This document shows, one piece after another, positions 49,442 through 57,563 of a stretch of 64,000 nt of DNA. The DNA lies in contig NZ_QENU01000001.1 of assembly GCF_003096995.1 (NCBI RefSeq), forward strand, positions 62,001 through 126,000, read 5' to 3'. How positions within the stretch are numbered: position 1 is the first letter of the stretch; each line of letters begins with the position of its first letter. The notes under the pieces were generated by a model that was given only the letters and a program-made list of their open reading frames with translations, made no database searches and was not told the origin of the DNA. Origin of the DNA: Alitibacter langaaensis DSM 22999 (lineage in GTDB: Bacteria > Pseudomonadota > Gammaproteobacteria > Enterobacterales > Pasteurellaceae). The position numbers were made by a program, and so were the translations under genes.

Positions 49442-51091
49442 ATGAAAACTCAGTTAAAATTGACCGCACTTTCACTCGCTTTGTTTGCAACGGCAGCGAA
49501 TGCCTATGAGCAAGACAAAACCTATCACTTCACCGTATTGCATACCAATGATTTGCATGGACATTTCTTCGCCAATGACAAAGGTGAATATGGATTTGCC
49601 GCACAGAAAACATTAATTGACCGCATTAAAAAAGAAGTGGAAAGCCAAGGTGGCTCTGTGATTTTGCTTAATGCGGGTGATGTCAATACTGGCACGCCAG
49701 AATCTGATACACAAAATGCTCGTCCTGATATTGAAGGAATGAATGAAATAGGTTATGAGGCGATGGCGCTTGGTAATCACGAATTCGATAATCCTTTGCA
49801 ACTTTTGGATATGCAAGAAAAATGGGCAAAATTCCCTTTTTTAGCGGCAAACGTATATAACGCTAAAACAGGCAAACCATTGGTGAAGCCTTATGTCATC
49901 TTAGATAAGCAAGGGTTGAAAGTGGCTGTTGTGGGATTAACAACGGAAGATACCGCAAAATTGGGCAACCCCGAATATATGGGATTAGTGCGTTTTGACA
50001 ACCCAATCGACACGGCACGCAAGTTATTAGCAAAATTGCAAGAAACGGAAAAGCCCGATGTGAAAATTGCGTTGACACATATGGGTTATTATTATGACGG
50101 CAAATTTGGCTCTAACGCCCCTGGCGATGTCACTATGGCGCGCCAATTAGATAAACAGGCTTTTGATATGATTGTTGGTGGGCATAGCCATGATACCGTG
50201 TGCGTAGATGAAAAAGGTGTGTGGATTAAAGATTACAAACCGACACAACCTTGTCGTCCTGATTTCCAAAACGGCACTTGGATTATGCAAACAGGAGAAT
50301 GGGGCAAATTTGTCGGACGTGCAGATTTTGAGTTTAAAAATGGTAAAACGCGTTTAGTGAATTACCAACTGATCCCTGTGAACTTAAAAGAAAAAGTCAA
50401 AACGGCAGATGGCAAAACAGAATATCGCTATTATGCTGAGGAAATTCCACAAGATCAGACTTTACTCAACAAACTACAACATTATAAAAACGAAGGCGAT
50501 AAATTACTCAATGTGAAAGTGGGGGAAACTCATGGCAAATTGGAGGGCGATCGTCAGGTTGTTCGTTTCAAACAAACGAATTTGGGACGTTTAATCGCTG
50601 AAACACAACGCGCTAAAGCCAATGCTGATGTGGGGATTATTAATTCTGGCGTGGTGCGCACATCTATCGAAAATGGTGTGGTAACCTATCGTGATGTATT
50701 GACTGTTCTGCCATTTGGTAACGCCGTGAGCTATGTGGATCTCAATGGTAAAGAATTGCAAGATTATTTAAACGTTGTCGCATTAAAAGAGACTGATTCA
50801 GGCGGCTATCCGCAATTTAGCGCAGGAATTAGTATGACAATTGATTTTAAAAATAAAACTGTTTCCGACATTAAAATTCATGGAGAAGCGTTAAGTGCGG
50901 ACAAAAAATATCGAATTTCTGTGCCGAATTACAGCGCTTCAGGTGGCGACGGTTATCCAGTAATCAAAAACAACCCAACTTATGTTGATACAGGCTTTAT
51001 TGATGCTGATGTGCTCAAAGAGTTTTTCGAGAAAAATTCGCATGTTGATGCAAGCAAATTTGAACCGAAAGGGGAAATCGTTTATAAATAA
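49442..51091 (+). CDS. ushA: UshA-type periplasmic 5'-nucleotidase / UDP-sugar hydrolase
   Basis: Secreted metallophosphoesterase that hydrolyses nucleotides and UDP-sugars, feeding nucleoside uptake; it may also take part in NAD(P) breakdown. The signal peptide ends at ATAANA. The metallophosphoesterase domain shows LHTNDLHGHF, GNHEFDN and GGHSHDTVC; the C-terminal domain shows SASGGDGYPV. The 549-aa length and collinearity match E. coli UshA rather than H. influenzae NadN (about 600 aa). It starts 20 bases after yqhD. An uptake signal is in the signal peptide codons. Confidence 0.93.
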   Translation: MKTQLKLTALSLALFATAANAYEQDKTYHFTVLHTNDLHGHFFANDKGEYGFAAQKTLIDRIKKEVESQGGSVILLNAGDVNTGTPESDTQNARPDIEGMNEIGYEAMALGNHEFDNPLQLLDMQEKWAKFPFLAANVYNAKTGKPLVKPYVILDKQGLKVAVVGLTTEDTAKLGNPEYMGLVRFDNPIDTARKLLAKLQETEKPDVKIALTHMGYYYDGKFGSNAPGDVTMARQLDKQAFDMIVGGHSHDTVCVDEKGVWIKDYKPTQPCRPDFQNGTWIMQTGEWGKFVGRADFEFKNGKTRLVNYQLIPVNLKEKVKTADGKTEYRYYAEEIPQDQTLLNKLQHYKNEGDKLLNVKVGETHGKLEGDRQVVRFKQTNLGRLIAETQRAKANADVGIINSGVVRTSIENGVVTYRDVLTVLPFGNAVSYVDLNGKELQDYLNVVALKETDSGGYPQFSAGISMTIDFKNKTVSDIKIHGEALSADKKYRISVPNYSASGGDGYPVIKNNPTYVDTGFIDADVLKEFFEKNSHVDASKFEPKGEIVYK

Positions 51092-51097
51092 CCCACG

Positions 51098-51125
51098 AAA
51101 ACCGAGCCAATGCGCTCGGTTTTTT
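51098..51125 (+). terminator. Terminator after ushA
   Basis: AAAACCGAGC (51098-51107) pairs with GCTCGGTTTT (51114-51123) around CAATGC, followed by T's. Confidence 0.9.
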
Positions 51126-51187
51126 ACATCACAAATTTTGAAATATCTGCTAAAATGACCGCACTTATTTTTTCCTAAGGAATTCTC

Positions 51188-52348
51188 ATGACATTAGATT
51201 TAAGCGAAATTCGTCAGCAAATTACGCGTATTGACCGTAGTTTGTTGAAATTACTGTCAGAGCGTCATCGTTTAGCCTTTGATGTAGTACGTAGCAAAGA
51301 GATTACTCAAAAAGCACTGCGTGATGAAGTGCGAGAACAACAATTATTGCAAGAGCTAGTTAAATTCGCGGAAAGTGAAAATTATCAGCTTGATGCACAG
51401 TATGTTACGCAAATTTTCCAGCGCATTATTGAAGATTCCGTATTAACACAGCAAGCTTATTTACAGAAGAAATTGAACGATGAGCGCGAAAACCAAGTGC
51501 ATATCGCTTTTCTTGGCAAACGCGGCTCTTATTCTAATTTAGCCGCACGCAGCTATGCTAATCGTTATCAAAAGCAATGTATTGAATTAAGCTGTGCGTC
51601 TTTTGAACAAATCTTTGAAAAAGTGAGTTCAGGCGAAGCCGATTTAGGCGTATTACCGTTAGAAAATACGACATCGGGTTCAATCAACGAAGTTTATGAT
51701 TTGTTGCAACATACGGATCTATCTTTGGTGGGCGAATTAGCCTATCCAATAAAACATTGCGTTCTCGTGAGCGATCAAGATGATTTAAGCAAAATTGACA
51801 CGCTTTACAGCCATCCACAAGTCATTCAACAATGTAGCCAATTTATCCGTGACTTAGATCGTGTGCATATTGAATATTGTGAGAGCAGTTCGCACGCCAT
51901 GGAATTGGTTTCCAGTTTAAATAAACCGAACATTGCAGCGTTGGGAAATGAAGACGGTGGCAATTTGTATGGCTTGAAAGTATTAAAAACAGACATTGCG
52001 AACCAAGCAAATAATATTACACGTTTTATCGTTATTGCACGCAAACCTTTAACGGTATCGCCACAAATCACGGCAAAAACCTTGCTGTTGATGACTACAA
52101 GCCAGCAGGCTGGAGCATTGGTTGATGCTTTGTTTGTATTCAAAAAGCACCAAATTAAAATGACCAAATTGGAATCTCGCCCGATTTATGGCAAGCCTTG
52201 GCAAGAAATGTTTTATTTAGAAATCGAAGCTAATATTCATCACCCAGCGACACAAGAAGCCTTAGAAGAATTGAAAGAATACAGCGAATTTCTTAAAGTG
52301 TTAGGCTGTTATCCAAGTGAAATCGTTAAGCCTGTTGACGTTGCTTAG
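51188..52348 (+). CDS. pheA: Bifunctional chorismate mutase / prephenate dehydratase
   Basis: Converts chorismate to phenylpyruvate for phenylalanine. The N-terminal chorismate mutase helix bundle ([20 protein letters not shown]) is followed by the dehydratase domain ([33 protein letters not shown]). The C-terminal ACT domain has the phenylalanine-binding ESRP motif. The 386-aa length equals the E. coli enzyme. No phenylalanine-rich leader peptide is visible in the short upstream spacer, which contains an uptake signal instead. Confidence 0.95.
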   Translation: MTLDLSEIRQQITRIDRSLLKLLSERHRLAFDVVRSKEITQKALRDEVREQQLLQELVKFAESENYQLDAQYVTQIFQRIIEDSVLTQQAYLQKKLNDERENQVHIAFLGKRGSYSNLAARSYANRYQKQCIELSCASFEQIFEKVSSGEADLGVLPLENTTSGSINEVYDLLQHTDLSLVGELAYPIKHCVLVSDQDDLSKIDTLYSHPQVIQQCSQFIRDLDRVHIEYCESSSHAMELVSSLNKPNIAALGNEDGGNLYGLKVLKTDIANQANNITRFIVIARKPLTVSPQITAKTLLLMTTSQQAGALVDALFVFKKHQIKMTKLESRPIYGKPWQEMFYLEIEANIHHPATQEALEELKEYSEFLKVLGCYPSEIVKPVDVA

Positions 52349-52359
52349 CAAGAATGAAA

Positions 52360-52400
52360 AAAGTGCAGTCAAAAAATAGAAAGTTTTTTGACCGCACTTT
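52360..52400. terminator. Bidirectional terminator between pheA and yjdM
   Basis: AAAGTGCAGTC plus A's (from 52360) pairs with TTTTTTGACCGCACTTT (to 52400), with one mismatch. The right arm is an intact uptake signal, the left has GCAGT instead of GCGGT. T-rich flanks on both sides suit use by both converging genes. Confidence 0.75.
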
Positions 52401-52419
52401 GATTATTTGGAAAGTTTAA

Positions 52420-52755
52420 TTATGCCTTTTTCAAGAACTCAGATTTGAGTGAGAATGGCTGCCCATCAATTTTGCAGTCCACATCATGGTCGCCATCAAC
52501 AAGACGAATGCCTTTCGCCTTAGTGCCTTTTTTCAACACAATCGAAGAGCCTTTCACTTTCAGATCTTTAATTAAAATCACATCATCGCCATCTTGTAGC
52601 AGATTGCCATTGCTGTCTTTCCACACTTTTTCTGGCGTTTCTTCTGCCACTTCTTCCCCAGACCATTCATAGGCGCAATCAGGGCAAACAAAGTTGATAC
52701 TATCGTGATAGACATATTCGCCGCCACATTTAGGGCAATTTGGCATTTGATCCAT
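52420..52755 (-). CDS. yjdM: YjdM/PhnA-family zinc ribbon protein
   Basis: Small cytoplasmic protein, 111 aa, with an N-terminal zinc ribbon (CPKCGG and CPDCAY) and a C-terminal PhnA domain ([17 protein letters not shown]). The family has no well-established biochemical role despite the old PhnA name. It converges with pheA and has AAGGAAAA before its start. Confidence 0.88.
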   Translation of the reverse strand: MDQMPNCPKCGGEYVYHDSINFVCPDCAYEWSGEEVAEETPEKVWKDSNGNLLQDGDDVILIKDLKVKGSSIVLKKGTKAKGIRLVDGDHDVDCKIDGQPFSLKSEFLKKA

Positions 52756-52797
52756 GATTTTTTCCTTTTGCTAAAATTAAAAACGGGCGGAGTATAG

Positions 52798-52827
52798 CAA
52801 AAAGTGCGGTGAAAATCGACCGCACTT
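52798..52827 (-). terminator. Terminator of the NCS2 permease made of paired uptake signals
   Basis: AAGTGCGGT (52802-52810) and ACCGCACTT (52819-52827) form a 9-bp stem with an 8-base loop. On the minus strand it is followed by TTTGC, 10 bases after the permease stop. Confidence 0.78.
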
Positions 52828-52836
52828 GTAGTTTCC

Positions 52837-54144
52837 CTATTCGGATTTCTCGCTTGGCTTATCGTAAGGCAAGATGAGATTTAAGATTAAAGCGAGCAAA
52901 GATCCTACGGTAATGCCCGAGCCGAGCACTTCTTTGAAAAAGTGCGGTAATTTATCGAGTAATTCTGGGCGGGTGGTAACGGCTAAGCCACAGCCAATTG
53001 AAATCGCGATGATTAATCCATTACGGCGGCTGCGTTCCACGTTATCCAACATTTGAATCCCTGCGGCGATAATCATCGCAAACATCATCAATCCTGCTCC
53101 GCCTAGAACTGGCAATGGAATGGAAACAATTAAGGCGCCGAAAACAGGGAATAACCCTGCCAATGCCAATAACCCCCCTGTCAATGCCACAACATAACGG
53201 CTCGCTACGCCAGTTAAAGAAATCACGCCAATGTTTTGTGAGAATGAAGAAAAGGGCGTGGTGGACATGATGGCAGCGAAAGCAGAACCTAAGCCATCTG
53301 CCAGTACGCCACCTCGTAAATGTTTTCCTGTGATTTCTGTTTGCGTTGCATTGCCTAACGCTAAAAAGTTGCCGCTGCTTTCCACAATCGTTACCAAATA
53401 GGCGATGGACATACCGATGATCCCTGAAATAGGGAAAGATAAGCCGAAGTGTAAGGGTTGGGGAATGGCAAAGGCTTGTGCATTTTTCACGCCTGTGAAA
53501 TCAACCCAACCTAAAGCTAATGCCACGATATAGCCTGTCATCATTCCGATCACGATTGCCGCAGCAGAGAAAATGCCCTTGCCCCATTGCACCAACACAA
53601 CCACAATAACAAGCACAAAACTTGCCATCGTTAGGTTTTCAGGCGTGGCATAATTAGCATCACCACGCTGACCGCCTGCAAACCAATCCACCGCAACGGG
53701 AATAAGGCTTAAGCCGATCATCATCACCACAGAGCCTGTGACGATAGGCGGGAAGAGTTTACGGATATAAGGCATAAAAAAGCCGCCGATAATCATCACG
53801 AAAGAACCCGCGAGAGAGGCGCCAAGAATACCCGACACGCCCTCATCACTAAAACCGATGGCGAGTGCCGCTGCCACAAAGGTAAAACTTGTTCCCATGA
53901 CGCTAGGTAAACGAATGCCAATAGGGCCTAAACCACGACATTGAATTACGGTAACAATGCCCGATACTAAAAGCGCGGCGTTGACCAAGGTGATGGTATC
54001 CGCAGTGGGCAGTTTAAGCACATTACCGATCACTAATGGCACCGCAATAATGCCGCCTAATGCAGCAAGCAAATGTTGAGCAGCAAGTAATAAACTTAAG
54101 CCGAATGGTGGTTTATCTTCTACGTTGTAAAGTAAATGATTCAT
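52837..54144 (-). CDS. NCS2 family purine (xanthine/urate-type) permease
   Basis: Nucleobase:cation symporter of the NAT/NCS2 family, 435 aa, with about 14 helices. The signature SQNIGVISLTGVASRYV and the segment GIRLPSVMGTSFTF resemble the xanthine/urate branch; E. coli UraA has a different motif (ENIGVMAITRV), so this is probably not the uracil carrier. A perfect PurR box over the promoter supports a purine substrate. A leader of about 135 bases carries a hairpin. Which purine is moved cannot be told from sequence. Confidence 0.83.
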   Translation of the reverse strand: MNHLLYNVEDKPPFGLSLLLAAQHLLAALGGIIAVPLVIGNVLKLPTADTITLVNAALLVSGIVTVIQCRGLGPIGIRLPSVMGTSFTFVAAALAIGFSDEGVSGILGASLAGSFVMIIGGFFMPYIRKLFPPIVTGSVVMMIGLSLIPVAVDWFAGGQRGDANYATPENLTMASFVLVIVVVLVQWGKGIFSAAAIVIGMMTGYIVALALGWVDFTGVKNAQAFAIPQPLHFGLSFPISGIIGMSIAYLVTIVESSGNFLALGNATQTEITGKHLRGGVLADGLGSAFAAIMSTTPFSSFSQNIGVISLTGVASRYVVALTGGLLALAGLFPVFGALIVSIPLPVLGGAGLMMFAMIIAAGIQMLDNVERSRRNGLIIAISIGCGLAVTTRPELLDKLPHFFKEVLGSGITVGSLLALILNLILPYDKPSEKSE

Positions 54145-54185
54145 GGGTTAGTCCTATTGTTTAAATAAATCTGCGGTTTGGGCAT

Positions 54186-54213
54186 AGCCACGTTTGATTA
54201 AACGTGAATGGCT
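54186..54213. other. Hairpin in the purine permease leader
   Basis: CACGTTT (54189-54195) and AAACGTG (54200-54206) pair around GATT, with outer AGC/GCT pairing possible. On the plus strand a T-run follows at 54213-54217; on the minus strand (the gene's strand) T's are not downstream. Role unknown. Confidence 0.4.
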
Positions 54214-54287
54214 TTTTGAATGAAAGTAAGGAGATAGCTTGGAGATCATTTTGTTATAAGCATGCTTGAATAGAAAAAATTGGCGAG

Positions 54288-54325
54288 ATCATAGCGATTT
54301 AAGCAAAAAAAGCAATCGTTTGCAT
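54288..54325 (-). promoter_or_regulatory. Purine permease promoter with overlapping PurR operator
   Basis: On the minus strand TTGCTT (54310-54315) and TATGAT (54288-54293) are 16 bases apart. The sequence ATGCAAACGATTGCTT (54310-54325) fits every fixed position of the PurR consensus ANGCAANCGNTTNCNT and covers the -35 box, a repressing position. Confidence 0.8.
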
Positions 54326-54356
54326 AAGAAATTTATAAAACATCGGTAAAAATATT

Positions 54357-55022
54357 CTATAAAAAGAAATTTTGTAAAATTTGCGCGGTAAATTCTTTGC
54401 GCAAATAGAATCCTAGCGGCTGGGTGTCGATAATTTCGCCTTGCGCATTGACCCCTTTGGCTCGCGAACGACTGTTCGCACCTTTAGGGCGGAGTTGCAA
54501 AACTTCTCCAAGTTTCGCATTAATCTGATTAAGTTTGCCAAGCACGATATAATCCATCAGTTCTTCCCAATCACGCCGTAAACGTTGTTCTTGTTCGGGG
54601 CTAGGCTGCCATAAAATCGGTGCACCAATAAAGCGTTCAGCCAAGGGAATATGCCGTTCGCCTTGCACAGGGATCCACAACACACGCGACAGTTTATGTT
54701 TAACGTGAGAGTTTTCCCAGTCAACGCCAGAATTTTGGATTAATGGCGCAAGGCTCACAAAGGTGGTTTCCAATGGATAACCGTTGGCATTAATGGGAAT
54801 GGTTTTGAGCTCAATGCCAAGATGAGCAAAATCCTGCTCGGGTTTGCTCCCTGCTTTGGCACCTAGCGCGATTTCTAATAACTGCCCAACCCAACCTTTA
54901 TCGCGTTTTAAGTTGGGCGGCACAATGATATTTAATTCAGCGGCAAGCTCACCAAGGGTTAAACCCGCAATGGATTTGGCTCTATGAAGTAATTCGCTTT
55001 CCGTTTTTGGGCTTGTAGTCAT
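54357..55022 (-). CDS. mutH: DNA mismatch repair endonuclease MutH
   Basis: Nicks the unmethylated strand at hemimethylated GATC sites after MutS/MutL recognition. The catalytic DX(n)EXK is in [13 protein letters not shown], and [13 protein letters not shown] is conserved. The 221-aa length is normal. It lies upstream of ogt in the same direction, as in H. influenzae Rd as I recall. An uptake signal lies just before the start. Confidence 0.94.
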   Translation of the reverse strand: MTTSPKTESELLHRAKSIAGLTLGELAAELNIIVPPNLKRDKGWVGQLLEIALGAKAGSKPEQDFAHLGIELKTIPINANGYPLETTFVSLAPLIQNSGVDWENSHVKHKLSRVLWIPVQGERHIPLAERFIGAPILWQPSPEQEQRLRRDWEELMDYIVLGKLNQINAKLGEVLQLRPKGANSRSRAKGVNAQGEIIDTQPLGFYLRKEFTAQILQNFFL

Positions 55023-55062
55023 AAAAGTGCGGTTAAATTTTCAAAATTTTATTCACTGGCGA

Positions 55063-55602
55063 TTATATTTTATATTTCTTTAATAATTTTTGTTTGACGT
55101 ATTCAACACCTTTATCTTTATAGTCAATCCCTTCCAAATCTAATAAAAAGCGTTTAGCCGGTAAACCGCCGCCGAATCCTGTGAGTTCTCGGGTTTTACC
55201 TAACACACGATGGCAGGGAATAATAATGCTGATAGGATTGCTGCCCACTGCACCGCCTACGGCGCGCACGGCTTTGGGATTGTTGATTAGAGTGGCTAAA
55301 TTGCCGTAAGTGCTGGTTTCGCCAAATTTTATTTGAAGCAAGGCTTTCCAAATTGCTTGTTGAAATGCCGTGCCTTGCGGTGCCAGTGGAATATCTCGGA
55401 AATATTCTTTCTCGCCGTTAAAATAGCGGGTTAATGCGGCTTTGACTTTAGCAAAGAGCGGTCGATTTTCATCAAGTTTCCATTTGGGATTGGGGGCGAT
55501 TTGTTCTGCTTCCATATCCAAATTAGTGAGTATTCCTTGTTGTTCAATGATGAGTAAGCGTCCGATTGGGGAAGGGAAGTAGCAATAAAAAATTTCGTTC
55601 AT
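55063..55602 (-). CDS. ogt: Methylated-DNA-protein cysteine methyltransferase
   Basis: Suicide repair protein removing O6-alkyl groups from guanine. The active-site PCHRV motif is preceded by AVGGAVGSNPISIIIPC, and the helix-turn-helix is GETSTYGNLA. The frame is open to 55635, but that upstream part encodes the terminator of the porin gene; the ATG at 55602 gives the normal MNEIFYCYFPSPIG start and 179 aa. No good ribosome site is visible before it. Confidence 0.88.
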   Translation of the reverse strand: MNEIFYCYFPSPIGRLLIIEQQGILTNLDMEAEQIAPNPKWKLDENRPLFAKVKAALTRYFNGEKEYFRDIPLAPQGTAFQQAIWKALLQIKFGETSTYGNLATLINNPKAVRAVGGAVGSNPISIIIPCHRVLGKTRELTGFGGGLPAKRFLLDLEGIDYKDKGVEYVKQKLLKKYKI

Positions 55603-55608
55603 AGTAAT

Positions 55609-55633
55609 AAAAAAGGGCGTAAATATTACGCCC
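55609..55633 (-). terminator. Terminator after the OmpP1/FadL gene
   Basis: On the minus strand GGGCGTAA pairs with TTACGCCC around a 3-base loop (55615-55633), followed by TTTTTT. It ends 6 bases before the ogt start codon. Confidence 0.88.
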
Positions 55634-55656
55634 AAGTATAAAGGAATTTAACAGGA

Positions 55657-56946
55657 TTAGAAACGATAGTTCACATTTAAACCATAGAGATTAACTTGTG
55701 ATCTGGTTGTGTAATGCCCTTCAACTGTATTTCCAAGTAAAGTTTCTGTTTCAGTAAAGCGACGGGTTTTACCACGCACATGAGCATACGCCACATCAAC
55801 AGATAAATCTGGTGTGAAATTATAGGTCGCCCCTAAGCTATACCACATACGGTTTGTATCAGGAATAGAGATAGACGATTTACGCCCAGCTGCGCCTTCA
55901 TCATGAGCGATACCTGCGCGTAACGTTAATTTATCATTTACATCGTAAGTGGTACCAAGGGCAAAACGTGAGGTATCACCAAAATGTTCCGTTTTGTCAA
56001 AAACTTGTTTGCCAGTATCTTGATACGCTTGTAAGCGTTGAACACGGCTCCATTTTGTTAGCTTATAGCTATAATGCACAGCCCAATTATTGGTAATTTT
56101 ATGATAGCCAGAGAACTCCCAGAAATCAGGTAAATTCAATTCTACCGAACCGTCTGCATCATTCAATCCGCCAAATGCAGCAGGCAAATCATTAGATAAT
56201 GTACCATCAAATTTGATTTTAACTTTTGAGTGGAAAGCTAAACCCCAACGATTGTTAGGATCTAATTCATAGGTTAAACCCGCATTCCAACCAAATCCCC
56301 AGTCATCGCCTTCAAGATTGGTTAAATAACTACTATTGGATAGCAGTGGTGCGCCTAAACGTGCATTTACAATTCGTGAAATGGCACCAGCACGGCGTGA
56401 AAGTTTAGCTTTAGCATAGACGGCATCCACACCTAAACCAAAACTCCAGTGCTCATTCAAACGGTATGCACCACTTAAGTTTAAATTAAGTGCGGTAAGA
56501 TCCGTAGTGCCGCCCATTATGCCTGCGTTATAGTTGGCATCATAATCGGTGGCAAGACCATAATTGACATTAGCGCCGCCACCAATAGTAAATTGCTCAT
56601 TAATTGGATAGAGCCAATAACCATTAGGAACGAATTTACTTGAAATCGCATCAGAATAACCAGCATCAACGTAGCCATAAACGGGTGAACCAAATTCCCC
56701 TTCTACATCTACACCTGGGTTTACCCAAACGCCACCGAACGAGATTTCAGGGCGTTTGAATTGTGTCATTAACGCAGGGTTCGTTGCGACAACACCTGCA
56801 TTATCGGCAATCGCTGCTTCACCCGCATAAGCACGCCCTAAACCGCTAGTCGTCACTTCTTGCAATTGAAATGCCGCTGCATTCGCTGCGCCCGCAGCAA
56901 AAATTAATGTTGAAGTAATTAATGATTTATTAAATACGTCTTTCAT
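55657..56946 (-). CDS. fadL: OmpP1/FadL-family outer membrane transporter
   Basis: Beta-barrel channel for long-chain fatty acids or other hydrophobic compounds. A signal peptide (to about AGAANA) precedes the FadL N-terminal hatch AAFQLQEVTTSGLGRAYAG, with AVADNA-like AIADNAGVVATNPA. The barrel ends in LNVNYRF with the C-terminal aromatic needed by BAM. The 429-aa product is a little shorter than I recall for H. influenzae OmpP1. AAGGAA stands 8 bases before the ATG. Confidence 0.92.
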   Translation of the reverse strand: MKDVFNKSLITSTLIFAAGAANAAAFQLQEVTTSGLGRAYAGEAAIADNAGVVATNPALMTQFKRPEISFGGVWVNPGVDVEGEFGSPVYGYVDAGYSDAISSKFVPNGYWLYPINEQFTIGGGANVNYGLATDYDANYNAGIMGGTTDLTALNLNLSGAYRLNEHWSFGLGVDAVYAKAKLSRRAGAISRIVNARLGAPLLSNSSYLTNLEGDDWGFGWNAGLTYELDPNNRWGLAFHSKVKIKFDGTLSNDLPAAFGGLNDADGSVELNLPDFWEFSGYHKITNNWAVHYSYKLTKWSRVQRLQAYQDTGKQVFDKTEHFGDTSRFALGTTYDVNDKLTLRAGIAHDEGAAGRKSSISIPDTNRMWYSLGATYNFTPDLSVDVAYAHVRGKTRRFTETETLLGNTVEGHYTTRSQVNLYGLNVNYRF

Positions 56947-57333
56947 TAAAAAAGTTCCTTAAAATTATAGTGAGTTATCGTTATAGAATAAAATTGAGCC
57001 ATGGATTCTACTTAAATGATTGAACTAGCGCAAATTTTCTCCGCTTTTTAGCGCAATGTTCCGACCAGTTAGAGAGTAAAAGTGCGGTCAAAAAATCAAA
57101 TATTTTTTAGAACAATGATGATGAACAAAGGGGAAAAGCGATTAACTCACCCAATCAAAGATAAAAAATGCTATTTTTTTAATTATCGGCAAAACTACAA
57201 TAAGTTAGTAATAAAAACGATTAAAACGTTGAAAAATAGTATTATATGCTTTTTATATTAGTTTTATTAGTTCTATATACTTTTCTATTTTAGTGGAAAA
57301 CCTTTGCGGTAAAATTTTTCTCTAAAATAAACA
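56947..57333. other. AT-rich divergent spacer between fadL and the leu leader
   Basis: About 390 bases with no convincing gene. It holds one uptake signal near 57081, AT-rich stretches around 57170-57300, and presumably the fadL promoter. A TATAAT on the minus strand at 56964-56969 is too close to the fadL ribosome site to be a safe call. Confidence 0.6.
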
Positions 57334-57361
57334 TTGACAGACTTCGCAATATCCGTAGAAT
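57334..57361 (+). promoter_or_regulatory. leu operon promoter
   Basis: A consensus TTGACA (57334-57339) and TAGAAT (57356-57361) are 16 bases apart. The start near 57368 is 25 bases before the leader peptide. Confidence 0.8.
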
Positions 57362-57392
57362 CAACGACAGTTTTACAAAATCAAGGATTCTT

Positions 57393-57452
57393 ATGTTTTA
57401 TTTCGTTTCTCTCCTGCTTAACTTACGATTATCACACTCGTTGTGCGGTTAA
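57393..57452 (+). CDS. leuL: leu operon leader peptide
   Basis: A 19-residue peptide, MFYFVSLLLNLRLSHSLCG, with six leucines, three of them consecutive (CTC CTG CTT). AAGGA at 57383-57387 stands 5 bases before the ATG. It precedes a terminator hairpin and leuA, the classic layout for ribosome-mediated attenuation by leucyl-tRNA supply. Confidence 0.85.
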   Translation: MFYFVSLLLNLRLSHSLCG

Positions 57453-57501
57453 GTTGTGGACGAAAGAAACGTGTATAAAACGTATTTACTCTCTTAAATT
57501 T

Positions 57502-57525
57502 ACCCGCATTGTTAGCGGGTTTTTT
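57502..57525 (+). terminator. leu attenuator terminator
   Basis: ACCCGC (57502-57507) and GCGGGT (57515-57520) pair around a 7-base loop, followed by TTTTT. It lies between leuL and leuA, so it should act conditionally. Confidence 0.85.
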
Positions 57526-57563
57526 CGTATTTGGCTCTTAGGAAATTACAAAAGGATAATCGT

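Noticed and set aside
51126..51187. Possible pheA leader peptide or attenuator
   Set aside because: The spacer is only 96 bases including the ushA terminator and no Phe-rich short frame is visible.
52837..54144. Calling the NCS2 permease UraA
   Set aside because: The signature motif is of the xanthine/urate type (QNIGVISLTGVASR) and the promoter carries a PurR box.
56964..56992. TATAAT on the minus strand before fadL
   Set aside because: The implied start would fall on the ribosome site and the -35 is poor.
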